From Betaproteobacteria bacterium (GTDB lineage: Bacteria > Pseudomonadota > Gammaproteobacteria > Burkholderiales > Burkholderiaceae_C): a stretch of DNA of 64,000 bases. Of this stretch, positions 34,014 through 41,498 are shown piece after piece. How positions within the stretch are numbered: position 1 is the first letter of the stretch; each line of letters starts with the position of its first letter. Location: contig RGCL01000003.1 of NCBI GenBank assembly GCA_009919175.1, positions 31,132 to 95,131 of the forward strand. The letters run 5' to 3'. The position numbers and the translations under genes were made by a program. The notes under the pieces are model-generated. The model searched no databases. It was not told the DNA's origin and saw nothing but the letters and a program-made list of their open reading frames with translations.

Positions 34014-35308
34014 GCGCAAGCTTCACCACTCAGGATGTGATCAACCAGCTGGGCGAGCCGTCCTGGCGTGCCCCCCAGCGCTACATGATGGTGGCCCTCA
34101 TGCTGCTGTTGGTGTGGATGGTGGTTGGCAAGGTGGACCGCGTGGTCACCGCCCAGGGCAAAGTCATCCCCTTTGACAAGGTCAAGGTCATTCAGCATCT
34201 GGAAGGCGGCATCATCCAGGAGATCCTGGTGCGCGAAAACCAGCATGTCAAAGCAGGTGAGCCCTTGGTTCGTCTGGATTTGGCCACCTCCGGCATCAAC
34301 AGCGGTGAGATGAATGCGCGCATGGCCGCCTTGCGTCTCACCAAGCTGCGCCTGGACGCCGAAGCCAAGGGCTTGAGCCCTTCATGGCCTGAGAACATGG
34401 TCAAGCTTTACCCGGCGCTCATCAGCACCGAACAATCCACCCACCGCTCCAAACAAATGGAGCGGGACAATGCCTTGCAGGCGTTTGACAACCTGGTGTT
34501 TCAAAGCAAACAGCGCCTGGCCGAGTCCAAGGAACGCTTGCGCACCCAGGAAGCCGGCCTGGTGCTGGCTCAAAAAGAGCTGGCCATCTCCGAGGAACTG
34601 GTGCGCGACAAGCTCACCTCTCAGCTGGATCACTTCCAGCGTCAAAACCGGGTAGCCCAAATCCAAGGCGAGATCGCTTCACTCAAGCAGTCCATTCCAG
34701 GGGCTGAGGCCGCCATCAGTGAAGCCCAGGCGCGCCGTCGTCAGGAAGAGGCCAGGTTCCAGCGTGAAGCCGCCAATGAAGCCTCCGAAATCGAGCGCCG
34801 CATCACCAGCCTCAACGAAGAGCTCAACCGCGCCCAGGACCAGGAAGACCGCACCATCATCCGTGCCCCCATTGATGGCGTGGTGAAGAACCTGCGCTTT
34901 CAGTCGGCGGGCAACGTCGTCAAGTCGGGTGAACCCATCATGGAAGTGGTCCCGCTCAGAGAACAGCTGGTGATCGAGCTCAAGCTCAATCCGGCCGATC
35001 GGGGCTACGTCAACCTCAACCAGGAAGCCCTGGTCAAGATTTCCACTTATGACTACCTGCGCTACGGCGGCCTTGAAGGCACCGTTACAGGAATTGCGGC
35101 TGATACCGATACAGGTCGCAACGAGGAACAGTTCTACCGGGTGATCGTCAGCACCAACCGGTCTTGGCTGGGCAAGGAACAAGGTGACTTGCCCATCACA
35201 CCAGGCATGTTGGGTGAGGTGGACATCAAAGTGGATTCGCAGACCATCCTGTGGTCTTTGGTCAAGCCCGTGCTCAAGCTCAAGGCTGAAGCACTTCGGG
35301 AAATCTGA
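34010..35308 (+). CDS. HlyD-family membrane fusion protein (type I secretion adaptor)
   Basis: Periplasmic adaptor linking the ABC exporter to the outer-membrane channel. 432 residues, normal for LapC/HlyD/PrtE proteins. A short cytoplasmic N-terminus is followed by one transmembrane helix (about 25-43, YMMVALMLLLVWMVV). Then comes the first half of the lipoyl/beta-barrel domain (VIPFDKVKVIQHLEGGIIQEI), a long coiled-coil hairpin (about 95-275, rich in Glu/Arg/Gln/Ala), and the second lipoyl half (RTIIRAPIDGVVKNL) with the C-terminal barrel typical of HlyD (LKLNPADRGYVN, TPGMLGEVDI). The start ATG overlaps the ABC gene's stop (ATGA). Confidence 0.95.
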   Translation: MSASFTTQDVINQLGEPSWRAPQRYMMVALMLLLVWMVVGKVDRVVTAQGKVIPFDKVKVIQHLEGGIIQEILVRENQHVKAGEPLVRLDLATSGINSGEMNARMAALRLTKLRLDAEAKGLSPSWPENMVKLYPALISTEQSTHRSKQMERDNALQAFDNLVFQSKQRLAESKERLRTQEAGLVLAQKELAISEELVRDKLTSQLDHFQRQNRVAQIQGEIASLKQSIPGAEAAISEAQARRRQEEARFQREAANEASEIERRITSLNEELNRAQDQEDRTIIRAPIDGVVKNLRFQSAGNVVKSGEPIMEVVPLREQLVIELKLNPADRGYVNLNQEALVKISTYDYLRYGGLEGTVTGIAADTDTGRNEEQFYRVIVSTNRSWLGKEQGDLPITPGMLGEVDIKVDSQTILWSLVKPVLKLKAEALREI

Positions 35309-35332
35309 TTCTTGTTGGTACGTGGAGTAAGA

Positions 35333-36715
35333 ATGAAAGCACACAAGCAAACCCTGTTGGTCCTGGCGATGAGCCTGGCCTTTGCATCCAGCAACGGCTG
35401 GGCGGGCGGTTTGCGCACCGAATTGCAGCACCTTCGCAACACCCATCCTTTACTGCGCGCCAGTGACTACGCCATTGCGGCTTCTGAACAGCGCCGCGAG
35501 GCGGCCACGTACGGAGGCTATTTGCCCAAGCTCAACATTTCTGCCGATACCGGCCACGAGGACATCTCCACCACCAGCTGGAACACCGTTGGGATAGTGG
35601 AAGGCACCGCCACCAATTCAGATCTGAAACGTCGCAAGTACGGCTTCACCATCGAACAAAACCTCTTCAATGGCGGCAAGACCCTGGCCACGGTGAGCCT
35701 GGCCACCTTGGATGAGGCGATCAAGAAAGAAGAAGCCAAAGCCACCTCGCAGGACATCACGCTCGAAGCCATCGTGGCTTACATGCAGGTGCTGCGCAAC
35801 CAGTTGCTCATCGATTTGGCGCGCATCAACGAGCGCACCACGCTCGAACAGCTCGACCTGGAAAAGAAGCGGGTGGAAAAGGGCGGTGGTGTGGCCGTGG
35901 ATGAACTCCAAGCTGCGACCCGCTTGCAAATCGTGCGCGAGCGACGCGTGTTTTATGAGCAAAGCATGCGCGATGCTGCAGCGGCTTATGAACAGGTTTA
36001 TGGCAAAAAGCCAGACTTCATCGGTCTAGAGGATCTCGACAGCTACACCAAGCTCCTGCCCGCCGATGTGGATGCGGCCTTGGCGTTTGGCGTTGGTGCC
36101 AATCCCCGCATGGTGGTGACCAAGCTGCAATCGGCCAAAGCACAAAAAATGATTGCCATGGAGCAAGCCGGTCTGTTCCCCAATCTGGATTTGGCCATGA
36201 CCCACAACCGAGAGCGCAATGTGGGCGGTCAGGCCTACAAAAGCGAAGACTCGGTGCTGTTGCGCATGAGTTGGAACCTCTTCTCGGGCGGCGAAACCCT
36301 CAAACGAAGCAGCGCGGCTCGTTTGGAACACAAAGAGGCCCTGGAGCGCGAAATCGGCGCCTTGCGCAAAACCTCCGAATCGGTGCGCATGGCCTGGAAC
36401 CAGTATGAAAAGGGCAATGAACGCCTGAATCTGCTCGAGCAAGCCACCCAAACCTCCAAAGGGGTGATGGAAGGCCGTAAAAAAATGCGTGATGCCGGCA
36501 AGGAAACGGCCTTGGCCGTGCTCGATGCGGAGGTCGAGTACTTTGGCGTGCTCTCCAACAAGGTCAACGCCATGATTGATGCACGCCTGGGCAGCTATCG
36601 ACTGCTGCATGCTCTGGGCATGCTGGACATGAATGCGTTCAACCTGGATACCGAACCCTTTGAGTTGCCTGTTCGTCCTTTTGACGATTCCATTCGAAAT
36701 CTTGTGAGTCAATGA
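35333..36715 (+). CDS. TolC-family outer-membrane channel (type I secretion)
   Basis: Outer-membrane exit duct of the secretion system. The ATG at 35333 is preferred because it starts a clear signal peptide (MKAHKQTLLVLAMSLAFASS...GWAGG) and has GGAG eight bases upstream; an in-frame start at 35312 would add seven unlikely residues. The product is 460 residues, typical of the family. Two TolC-type halves are visible. The first starts at LRTELQHLRNTHPLLRASDY and contains the barrel-strand signature YGFTIEQNLFNGGKT. The second repeats it as LLRMSWNLFSGGETLKRS, with long Ala/Glu/Arg-rich helices between. It follows the HlyD gene by 24 bases and overlaps the glycosyltransferase start by four. Confidence 0.94.
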   Translation: MKAHKQTLLVLAMSLAFASSNGWAGGLRTELQHLRNTHPLLRASDYAIAASEQRREAATYGGYLPKLNISADTGHEDISTTSWNTVGIVEGTATNSDLKRRKYGFTIEQNLFNGGKTLATVSLATLDEAIKKEEAKATSQDITLEAIVAYMQVLRNQLLIDLARINERTTLEQLDLEKKRVEKGGGVAVDELQAATRLQIVRERRVFYEQSMRDAAAAYEQVYGKKPDFIGLEDLDSYTKLLPADVDAALAFGVGANPRMVVTKLQSAKAQKMIAMEQAGLFPNLDLAMTHNRERNVGGQAYKSEDSVLLRMSWNLFSGGETLKRSSAARLEHKEALEREIGALRKTSESVRMAWNQYEKGNERLNLLEQATQTSKGVMEGRKKMRDAGKETALAVLDAEVEYFGVLSNKVNAMIDARLGSYRLLHALGMLDMNAFNLDTEPFELPVRPFDDSIRNLVSQ

Positions 36716-38001
36716 TCATGAAAATCCTGCTCATTCACCAAAACTTCCCTGGACAGTTTTTGCACCTTGGCCCGGCCTTGGTGCGCGATGGACATGAGGT
36801 CCATGCCCTGGTCATGAAAAAGGAAGTGCCTGCCCAATGGCAAGGCGTGGTGATGCACAGCTACATGCCCACCAAGGGAACCGCCCAGGGCGTTCACCCC
36901 TGGGTGCTGGACATGGAGACCAAGGTCATCCGTGGCGAAGCCGTGTTTCGCAAGGGCATGGAACTCAAAGCCGCTGGCTTTGAGCCCGATGTGGTTGTGG
37001 CGCACCCCGGCTGGGGCGAGAGCCTGTTCATCAAGGACGTTTGGCCCGAGACCCGACTGGGCTTGTATTGCGAATTCAATTACAACGAACATGGCCAGGA
37101 TGTGGGCTTTGACCCCGAGTTTTCGGTGGACGATGCGGGCGACGCCTGCCGTTTGCGCCTGAAAAACCTCAACAACATGATGCACTTCGAGCTGGCCGAT
37201 GGCGCTGTCTCGCCCACGCATTTCCAGGCTGACACTTATCCCTATCCCTTCAGGACCAAGATCAAGGTCTTGCACGATGGCATCGACACCAAACAGATCG
37301 CGCCTTTCCCCTTGGCGCGCTTGCAGGTTGCGCCCGGCAAGCTGCTCTCGCGCACCGACGAGGTGATCACCTTCGCCAACCGCAACCTCGAACCCTACCG
37401 TGGCTACCACGTGTTCATGCGCGCGTTGCCCAGCCTGCTCAAGGCTCGCCCACGCGCACATGTGGTGATCGTGGGTGGCGAGGGCACCAGCTACGGTCGC
37501 CGCCCGCCAGAAGGCAAGACCTGGAAATCGGTGTTCATGGAGGAGGTTCGCCCCCTGATCGACGAGCAGGACTGGACGCGGGTGCATTTCCTGCCCAACC
37601 TGCCCCATGCTCAGTTCATCCAGTTCCTGCAAATCAGCCGGGTTCATGTCTACCTGACCTATCCCTTTGTGGCCAGCTGGAGCTTGCTCGAGGCCATGAG
37701 CGCAGGCTGCGCCATCGTGGGCAGTGACACTGCCCCCGTACAAGAGTTCATCAAAGATGGCGAGAACGGTTTGCTCACGCCGTTCTTTGAGCCCGAAACC
37801 CTGACCGAAAAAGTGATCCAGTTGCTGGAAAACGCGCCCCTGCGCGAAAAGCTGGGTCAGGCGGCACGCCGCAAGGTCCAGACCTTCTATGACCTGGAAA
37901 AGGTCTGCCTGCCCCGCATGGTGCGCTGGGTGGACTCGCTCTCTCCAGTGCGCACCCCACGCCTGGTGCACTCCCGGCAATTCGGACAGCACGCGGCCTG
38001 A
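36712..38001 (+). CDS. GT4-type glycosyltransferase in the secretion operon
   Basis: Predicted cytoplasmic glycosyltransferase of GT-B fold. 429 residues. The N-terminal half begins MIMKILLIHQNFPGQFLHLG and contains PGWGESLF and EFNYNEHGQDVGFD. The C-terminal GT4 domain has FANRNLEPYRGYHVFM, RAHVVIVGGEG, the HAQF...SRVHVYLTYP region and the nucleotide-sugar signature SLLEAMSAGCAIVGSDTAPV followed by QEF...GENG. The ATG overlaps the TolC gene's stop (ATGA) and a strong terminator follows, so it is the last gene of the type I secretion unit. That position suggests it modifies the giant protein or its cell-surface partner before export; the acceptor and sugar are unknown. A role in lipopolysaccharide or capsule is possible but there are no other such genes nearby. 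Confidence 0.88.
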   Translation: MIMKILLIHQNFPGQFLHLGPALVRDGHEVHALVMKKEVPAQWQGVVMHSYMPTKGTAQGVHPWVLDMETKVIRGEAVFRKGMELKAAGFEPDVVVAHPGWGESLFIKDVWPETRLGLYCEFNYNEHGQDVGFDPEFSVDDAGDACRLRLKNLNNMMHFELADGAVSPTHFQADTYPYPFRTKIKVLHDGIDTKQIAPFPLARLQVAPGKLLSRTDEVITFANRNLEPYRGYHVFMRALPSLLKARPRAHVVIVGGEGTSYGRRPPEGKTWKSVFMEEVRPLIDEQDWTRVHFLPNLPHAQFIQFLQISRVHVYLTYPFVASWSLLEAMSAGCAIVGSDTAPVQEFIKDGENGLLTPFFEPETLTEKVIQLLENAPLREKLGQAARRKVQTFYDLEKVCLPRMVRWVDSLSPVRTPRLVHSRQFGQHAA

Positions 38002-38041
38002 GATCTGAGCCCCGATGGGGGGCTTGACGCAACTGCACATG

Positions 38042-38077
38042 AACCCGGTCCGCGCCTGTGGTCCGGGTTATTTTTTT
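38042..38077 (+). terminator. Intrinsic terminator of the type I secretion operon
   Basis: AACCCGG (38042-38048) pairs with CCGGGTT (38063-38069) and is followed by A and seven T. The stem, loop and T-run are those of a Rho-independent terminator. It lies 41 bases past the glycosyltransferase stop and closes the unit that starts at 2636. Confidence 0.85.
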
Positions 38078-38121
38078 GTACAAGCTGAGTTACATTGATT
38101 CCTTCTTCAAAGGAGACGCTT

Positions 38122-38496
38122 GTGATCAGCTACACCTGTGTGGGCACCAATGACTTGGACCGCGCCCGTCGCTTTTACGAACCCCTGTTCGAGGTCCTCG
38201 GCGCCAAGCTCATGAACGCCAGCGACCGCAGCCTGATGTTTGGGATCGACCCCAAGCAACCCATGTTCATGGTCCTCACCCCCTACGACGGTCAAGCGGC
38301 CGTCCCTGGCAACGGCACCATGGTGGCCTTGACGGCCAAGGGCAAGGAGCAGGTCGAGGCCTTGCATGCCAAAGCCATGGCGCTGGGTGGTAAGGACGAA
38401 GGTGCGCCCGGCCTGCGGGGTGATCGCTATTACATGGCCTACTTTCGCGACCTCGACGGCAACAAACTCGCGGCCTTTGCCTACATCAAGCCTTGA
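38122..38496 (+). CDS. VOC-superfamily (glyoxalase-like) protein
   Basis: Small metal-dependent-type fold protein of the vicinal oxygen chelate superfamily; substrate unknown. The GTG at 38122 is chosen because AAAGGAG lies six bases upstream; this gives 124 residues (MISYTCVGTNDLDRARRFYE...). The pattern YTCVGTNDLDRARRFYEPLFEVLG is the first beta-alpha-beta unit, and AYFRDLDGNKLAAFAYIKP is the typical C-terminal strand pair with a metal-ligand-like position. It follows the operon terminator and precedes the PaiB-like gene by 11 bases. The family includes glyoxalases, dioxygenases and resistance proteins, so no specific reaction is assigned. Confidence 0.85.
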   Translation: MISYTCVGTNDLDRARRFYEPLFEVLGAKLMNASDRSLMFGIDPKQPMFMVLTPYDGQAAVPGNGTMVALTAKGKEQVEALHAKAMALGGKDEGAPGLRGDRYYMAYFRDLDGNKLAAFAYIKP

Positions 38497-38507
38497 AAGC
38501 CTGAGCC

Positions 38508-39128
38508 ATGTATTTGCCCAAGCAGTTCGAGGCGCCTGAGCATGCGTGGACCCTGATTCGCCAGCACCCGCTGGGGCAGTTGATTTCTGTGGATGCCCAG
38601 GGCTTGCCGATGCTGTCATGGTTGCCCATGCACATCGATGTCTTGCCAGAGGGCGATGCACCCGCCTCGCTATTGGGTCATCTGGCCAAGGCCAATCCCC
38701 ATGTGGACCTGCTGCACCACGCACCCCAGGCCACCCTGGTGTTCACAGGCCCGCATGCTTTCATGCCGACCACGGTGTACAAGGACACATTGCGCGTGCC
38801 CACCTGGAGTTATCTGGTGGTGGTCTTGCGCGTGAGGGCGCAGCGCCTCGAAGGCGAGGCGGCCAAGGACGCCTTGCTCAAGCAACTCATTGGCGACCAT
38901 CATCCGCCCTATGCCCAGCAGTGGCGCGGCTTGCCCAACGATTACACCGAGCGCATGCTGGAGGCCATCGAGGCCTATCACTTCGAGGTGCTCGAAGTCA
39001 AAACCAAATTCAAACTCAACCAGCATCGCAAGGAATCCCATGCCGCCATGCACGCCCTCTACGAGCAAGGCAGCGAGGCCGAGCGCGAACTGGCGCAATG
39101 GATGAAGACGCTGGGGATGGTGGGATGA
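38508..39128 (+). CDS. PaiB-like FMN-binding protein
   Basis: 206 residues matching the PaiB/FMN-binding negative regulator family: MYLPKQFEAPEHAWTLIRQH at the start (family: MYxPxxF), GPHAFMPTTVY, VPTWSYLVV, the C-terminal IEAYHFEVLEVKTKFKLNQH with the conserved KFKLxQ(N/H)R. In Bacillus, PaiB is a repressor of degradative-enzyme and sporulation genes; in proteobacteria the biochemical role is unclear and flavin binding is the safer statement. The stop overlaps the following deaminase start (ATGA), indicating coupled translation. Confidence 0.88.
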   Translation: MYLPKQFEAPEHAWTLIRQHPLGQLISVDAQGLPMLSWLPMHIDVLPEGDAPASLLGHLAKANPHVDLLHHAPQATLVFTGPHAFMPTTVYKDTLRVPTWSYLVVVLRVRAQRLEGEAAKDALLKQLIGDHHPPYAQQWRGLPNDYTERMLEAIEAYHFEVLEVKTKFKLNQHRKESHAAMHALYEQGSEAERELAQWMKTLGMVG

Positions 39129-40531
39129 GTGGGTCTGACGCGCAGTTCATGGACCTGGCGCTGGCTCAGGCGCAAGCCGCAGCGGCACACGGCGAAGTCC
39201 CCGTGGGCGCGGTGGTGGTGCACCAGGGGCAGGTGGTGGGGCAGGGGCACAACGCCCCGATTGGCCGCCACGATCCCACTGCCCATGCCGAAATTCAGGC
39301 CTTGCGGGATGCAGCCCAGCGCCTGGGCAACTACCGCCTCGATGACTGCGATCTGTATGTGACCGTCGAGCCCTGTGCAATGTGCCTGGGTGCGCTGGGT
39401 CATGCGCGCATCCGGCGGCTGGTGTATGGGTGCGACGAGCCCCGCACGGGTGCGGTGAACTCCTGGCCGCATCAGGCTGGACACGATCGCTTGCCCTTGC
39501 CTGCGGTCACCCGTGGCGTGCAAGCCCAGGCTGCCCAAGCCTTGATGACCGAATTCTTCCGCGCACGCCGCGAATTTCAACGGAGCACACGCCCCATGCC
39601 CTTGCCCGACCACGCTTTGCGCACACCCGACTCGGCCTTTGAAGGCCTGCCCGATTACCCCTGGGCGCCGCGCTACATGAATCATTTGCCCAGCCTCAAG
39701 GGCTTGCGCATGCATTTCATCGATGAAGGCCCGGACAATGCCCCCCTGACCTGGGTGCTGCTGCATGGCAACCCCACCTGGAGCTACCTCTGGCGGCATG
39801 TGATCCCGCCCTTGCTGGCTGCAGGTCACCGGGTTTTGGCGCCCGACCTCGTGGGGTTTGGCAAAAGTGACAAGCCCAAGAAAACCGAATGGCATTCCTT
39901 TGAAGCACACCGACACATCCTCTTGGAGTGGCTCGACGAGCTGAATGCTGAGCGCGTGGTGCTGGTGGTCCAGGACTGGGGCGGCATCTTTGGCCTCACC
40001 CTGCCCATGGCTCAACCCCAGCGTTTTGTGGGCTTGTGGGCCATGAACACCTGGCTGGCCACCGCAGATCGCCCCCTCACGCCGGGCTTTGTGGCCTGGC
40101 GCCAAATGTGTCGCGACAAACCCGCCTTTGACATCGGGCGGCTGATGCAAAGGGCACGCGCCGACACCACGGCGGCCGAAGCGCAGGCCTACAACGCGCC
40201 TTTTGTCGACATGGGGCATCGTGCGGCCACCAAGGTCTTTGCCGAGTTGCTGCCCCATGAGCCCGATCAACCGGGCGTGGTGTGGTCGCGTCAGGCGCGC
40301 GATTTCTGGCAAAACGAATGGACAGGGCGTTCCCTGATGACCATTGGTGGGGCAGACCCGGTCCTGGGTGAGGCACCCATGCGGCATTTGCACAGCCTCA
40401 TCCGGGGCATGCCAGAGCCCGAGGTTTTGCCCCATGTAGGACACTTTGTGCCCGACTGTGGTCGGGATCAGGCTCAAGCCCTCGCCCGGCAGGCGCTGAT
40501 GCATTTCCAGCCCCTAGAAGGAAAGTCCTGA
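39125..40531 (+). CDS. tadA: tRNA adenosine deaminase fused to haloalkane-dehalogenase-like hydrolase
   Basis: One open frame of 468 codons holding two enzymes. Residues 1-155 are TadA, which converts A34 to inosine in tRNA-Arg(ACG): zinc/catalytic motif HAE (54-56) and PCAMC (83-87), length near the usual 150-170. After about ten linker residues, residues 165-468 match class I haloalkane dehalogenases (DhlA-like): ALRTPDSAFEGLPDYPWAPRY, oxyanion/halide motif HGNPTWSY (Asn216), nucleophile Asp284 in VVQDWGG (Trp285 halide ligand), acid Asp411 in GGADPVLG and His440 in HVGHFV. No stop lies between them. An internal ATG at 39596 with AACGGAG ten bases upstream could also start a separate hydrolase. 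The start overlaps the PaiB stop (ATGA). LdcA follows two bases later. Confidence 0.9.
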   Translation: MSGSDAQFMDLALAQAQAAAAHGEVPVGAVVVHQGQVVGQGHNAPIGRHDPTAHAEIQALRDAAQRLGNYRLDDCDLYVTVEPCAMCLGALGHARIRRLVYGCDEPRTGAVNSWPHQAGHDRLPLPAVTRGVQAQAAQALMTEFFRARREFQRSTRPMPLPDHALRTPDSAFEGLPDYPWAPRYMNHLPSLKGLRMHFIDEGPDNAPLTWVLLHGNPTWSYLWRHVIPPLLAAGHRVLAPDLVGFGKSDKPKKTEWHSFEAHRHILLEWLDELNAERVVLVVQDWGGIFGLTLPMAQPQRFVGLWAMNTWLATADRPLTPGFVAWRQMCRDKPAFDIGRLMQRARADTTAAEAQAYNAPFVDMGHRAATKVFAELLPHEPDQPGVVWSRQARDFWQNEWTGRSLMTIGGADPVLGEAPMRHLHSLIRGMPEPEVLPHVGHFVPDCGRDQAQALARQALMHFQPLEGKS

Positions 40532-40533
40532 GC

Positions 40534-41463
40534 ATGGCGCACATCTATGTTTTTTCCCCTGCCGGGGCGGTGACCGACAAGGCCAGCTTCAAGCGGGGGC
40601 TGTCCCGCCTGCGAAAAATGGGGCATGAGGTGGAAGTGGACCCCAGTGCCTTGTCGCGCCATGAGCGGTTTGCCGGTAGCGACGAGGAGCGCATCGCGGC
40701 CTTTGCCCGCGCAGCCGCCAGCGGAGCCGATGGGGTGCTCATCAGCCGGGGAGGGTATGGCATCACCCGCATCGTCGACCGTTTGCCCTATGCGGCCATC
40801 CAGGCCTCCATCCACAAGGGAACTCAGTGGATGGGCTTTAGCGACTTCACCGCCTTTCAGTGTGGGCTGTGGCAATCCAAGCGGTCTTTGAGCTGGGCAG
40901 GGGTTTCTGTGGTGGCTGACTTGGGCGCAGAGGTCCCGGACGAGATCACCCTGGCCTGTTTCGAAGATGTGATGAATCATCAAGGCGAGGGCACGGGCTG
41001 GCGACTCAAGCGGGCAGATCACCCCTCACCAGACGCATTGCCAAAAGATTCGCAGCTGGCTCGCCGGGCCACCCTGTGGGGCGGCAACCTGGCTGTGCTC
41101 ACCGCCCTCATGGGCACGCCGCACTTTCCCAAAGTCAACAAGGGCGTGCTCTTTTTGGAAGATGTGGGTGAGCATCCCTATCGCATTGAGCGCATGCTCA
41201 GCCAACTCTTGCACGCCGGGGTGCTGCATGCCCAGCAATTGATTGTGCTGGGGCAGTTCACCCAGTACCAGCTCCATGCCTTGGACCGAGGCTTTAACAT
41301 GTCCAAAGTGGTGGCCTGGTTGCGCAGCCAAACCCGCACGCCCGTGGTGTGTGGCCTGCCATTTGGCCATGTGCCCACCAAAGTCTGCTTGCCTTTTGGG
41401 GCCAAGGTGGATGTGGCCATCCAGGGTCAGGAAGCCTTGATCCTCTGGGGCGAAATGCATTGA
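40534..41463 (+). CDS. ldcA: LD-carboxypeptidase (muramoyltetrapeptide carboxypeptidase)
   Basis: Cleaves the terminal D-Ala from murein tetrapeptides in the cytoplasm during cell-wall recycling. 309 residues, normal for the S66 family. The nucleophile Ser103 lies in GFSD, after the typical SRGGYGITRIVDRLPY. The charge-relay Glu follows in VLFLEDVGEHPYRIERML (about 211) and the His in VVCGLPFGHVPTKV (about 283). GGNLAVLTALMGTP is another conserved block. It begins two bases after the preceding stop (tga gc atg) and is probably the last gene of that transcription unit. No signal peptide. Confidence 0.95.
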   Translation: MAHIYVFSPAGAVTDKASFKRGLSRLRKMGHEVEVDPSALSRHERFAGSDEERIAAFARAAASGADGVLISRGGYGITRIVDRLPYAAIQASIHKGTQWMGFSDFTAFQCGLWQSKRSLSWAGVSVVADLGAEVPDEITLACFEDVMNHQGEGTGWRLKRADHPSPDALPKDSQLARRATLWGGNLAVLTALMGTPHFPKVNKGVLFLEDVGEHPYRIERMLSQLLHAGVLHAQQLIVLGQFTQYQLHALDRGFNMSKVVAWLRSQTRTPVVCGLPFGHVPTKVCLPFGAKVDVAIQGQEALILWGEMH

Positions 41464-41498
41464 ATTTTTGTTGAATTTCAAATAGTTAGGAGTTAAAC

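Noticed and set aside
2636..38001. Integrase, transposase or att repeats bounding the secretion locus
   Set aside because: None seen on either strand; the island idea rests only on gene order.
38546..39124. 193-codon upstream extension of the TadA frame through the PaiB-like gene
   Set aside because: The extension is Arg/Pro/Gly-rich and out of frame with a well-conserved PaiB protein; TadA starts naturally at 39125 with ATGA coupling.
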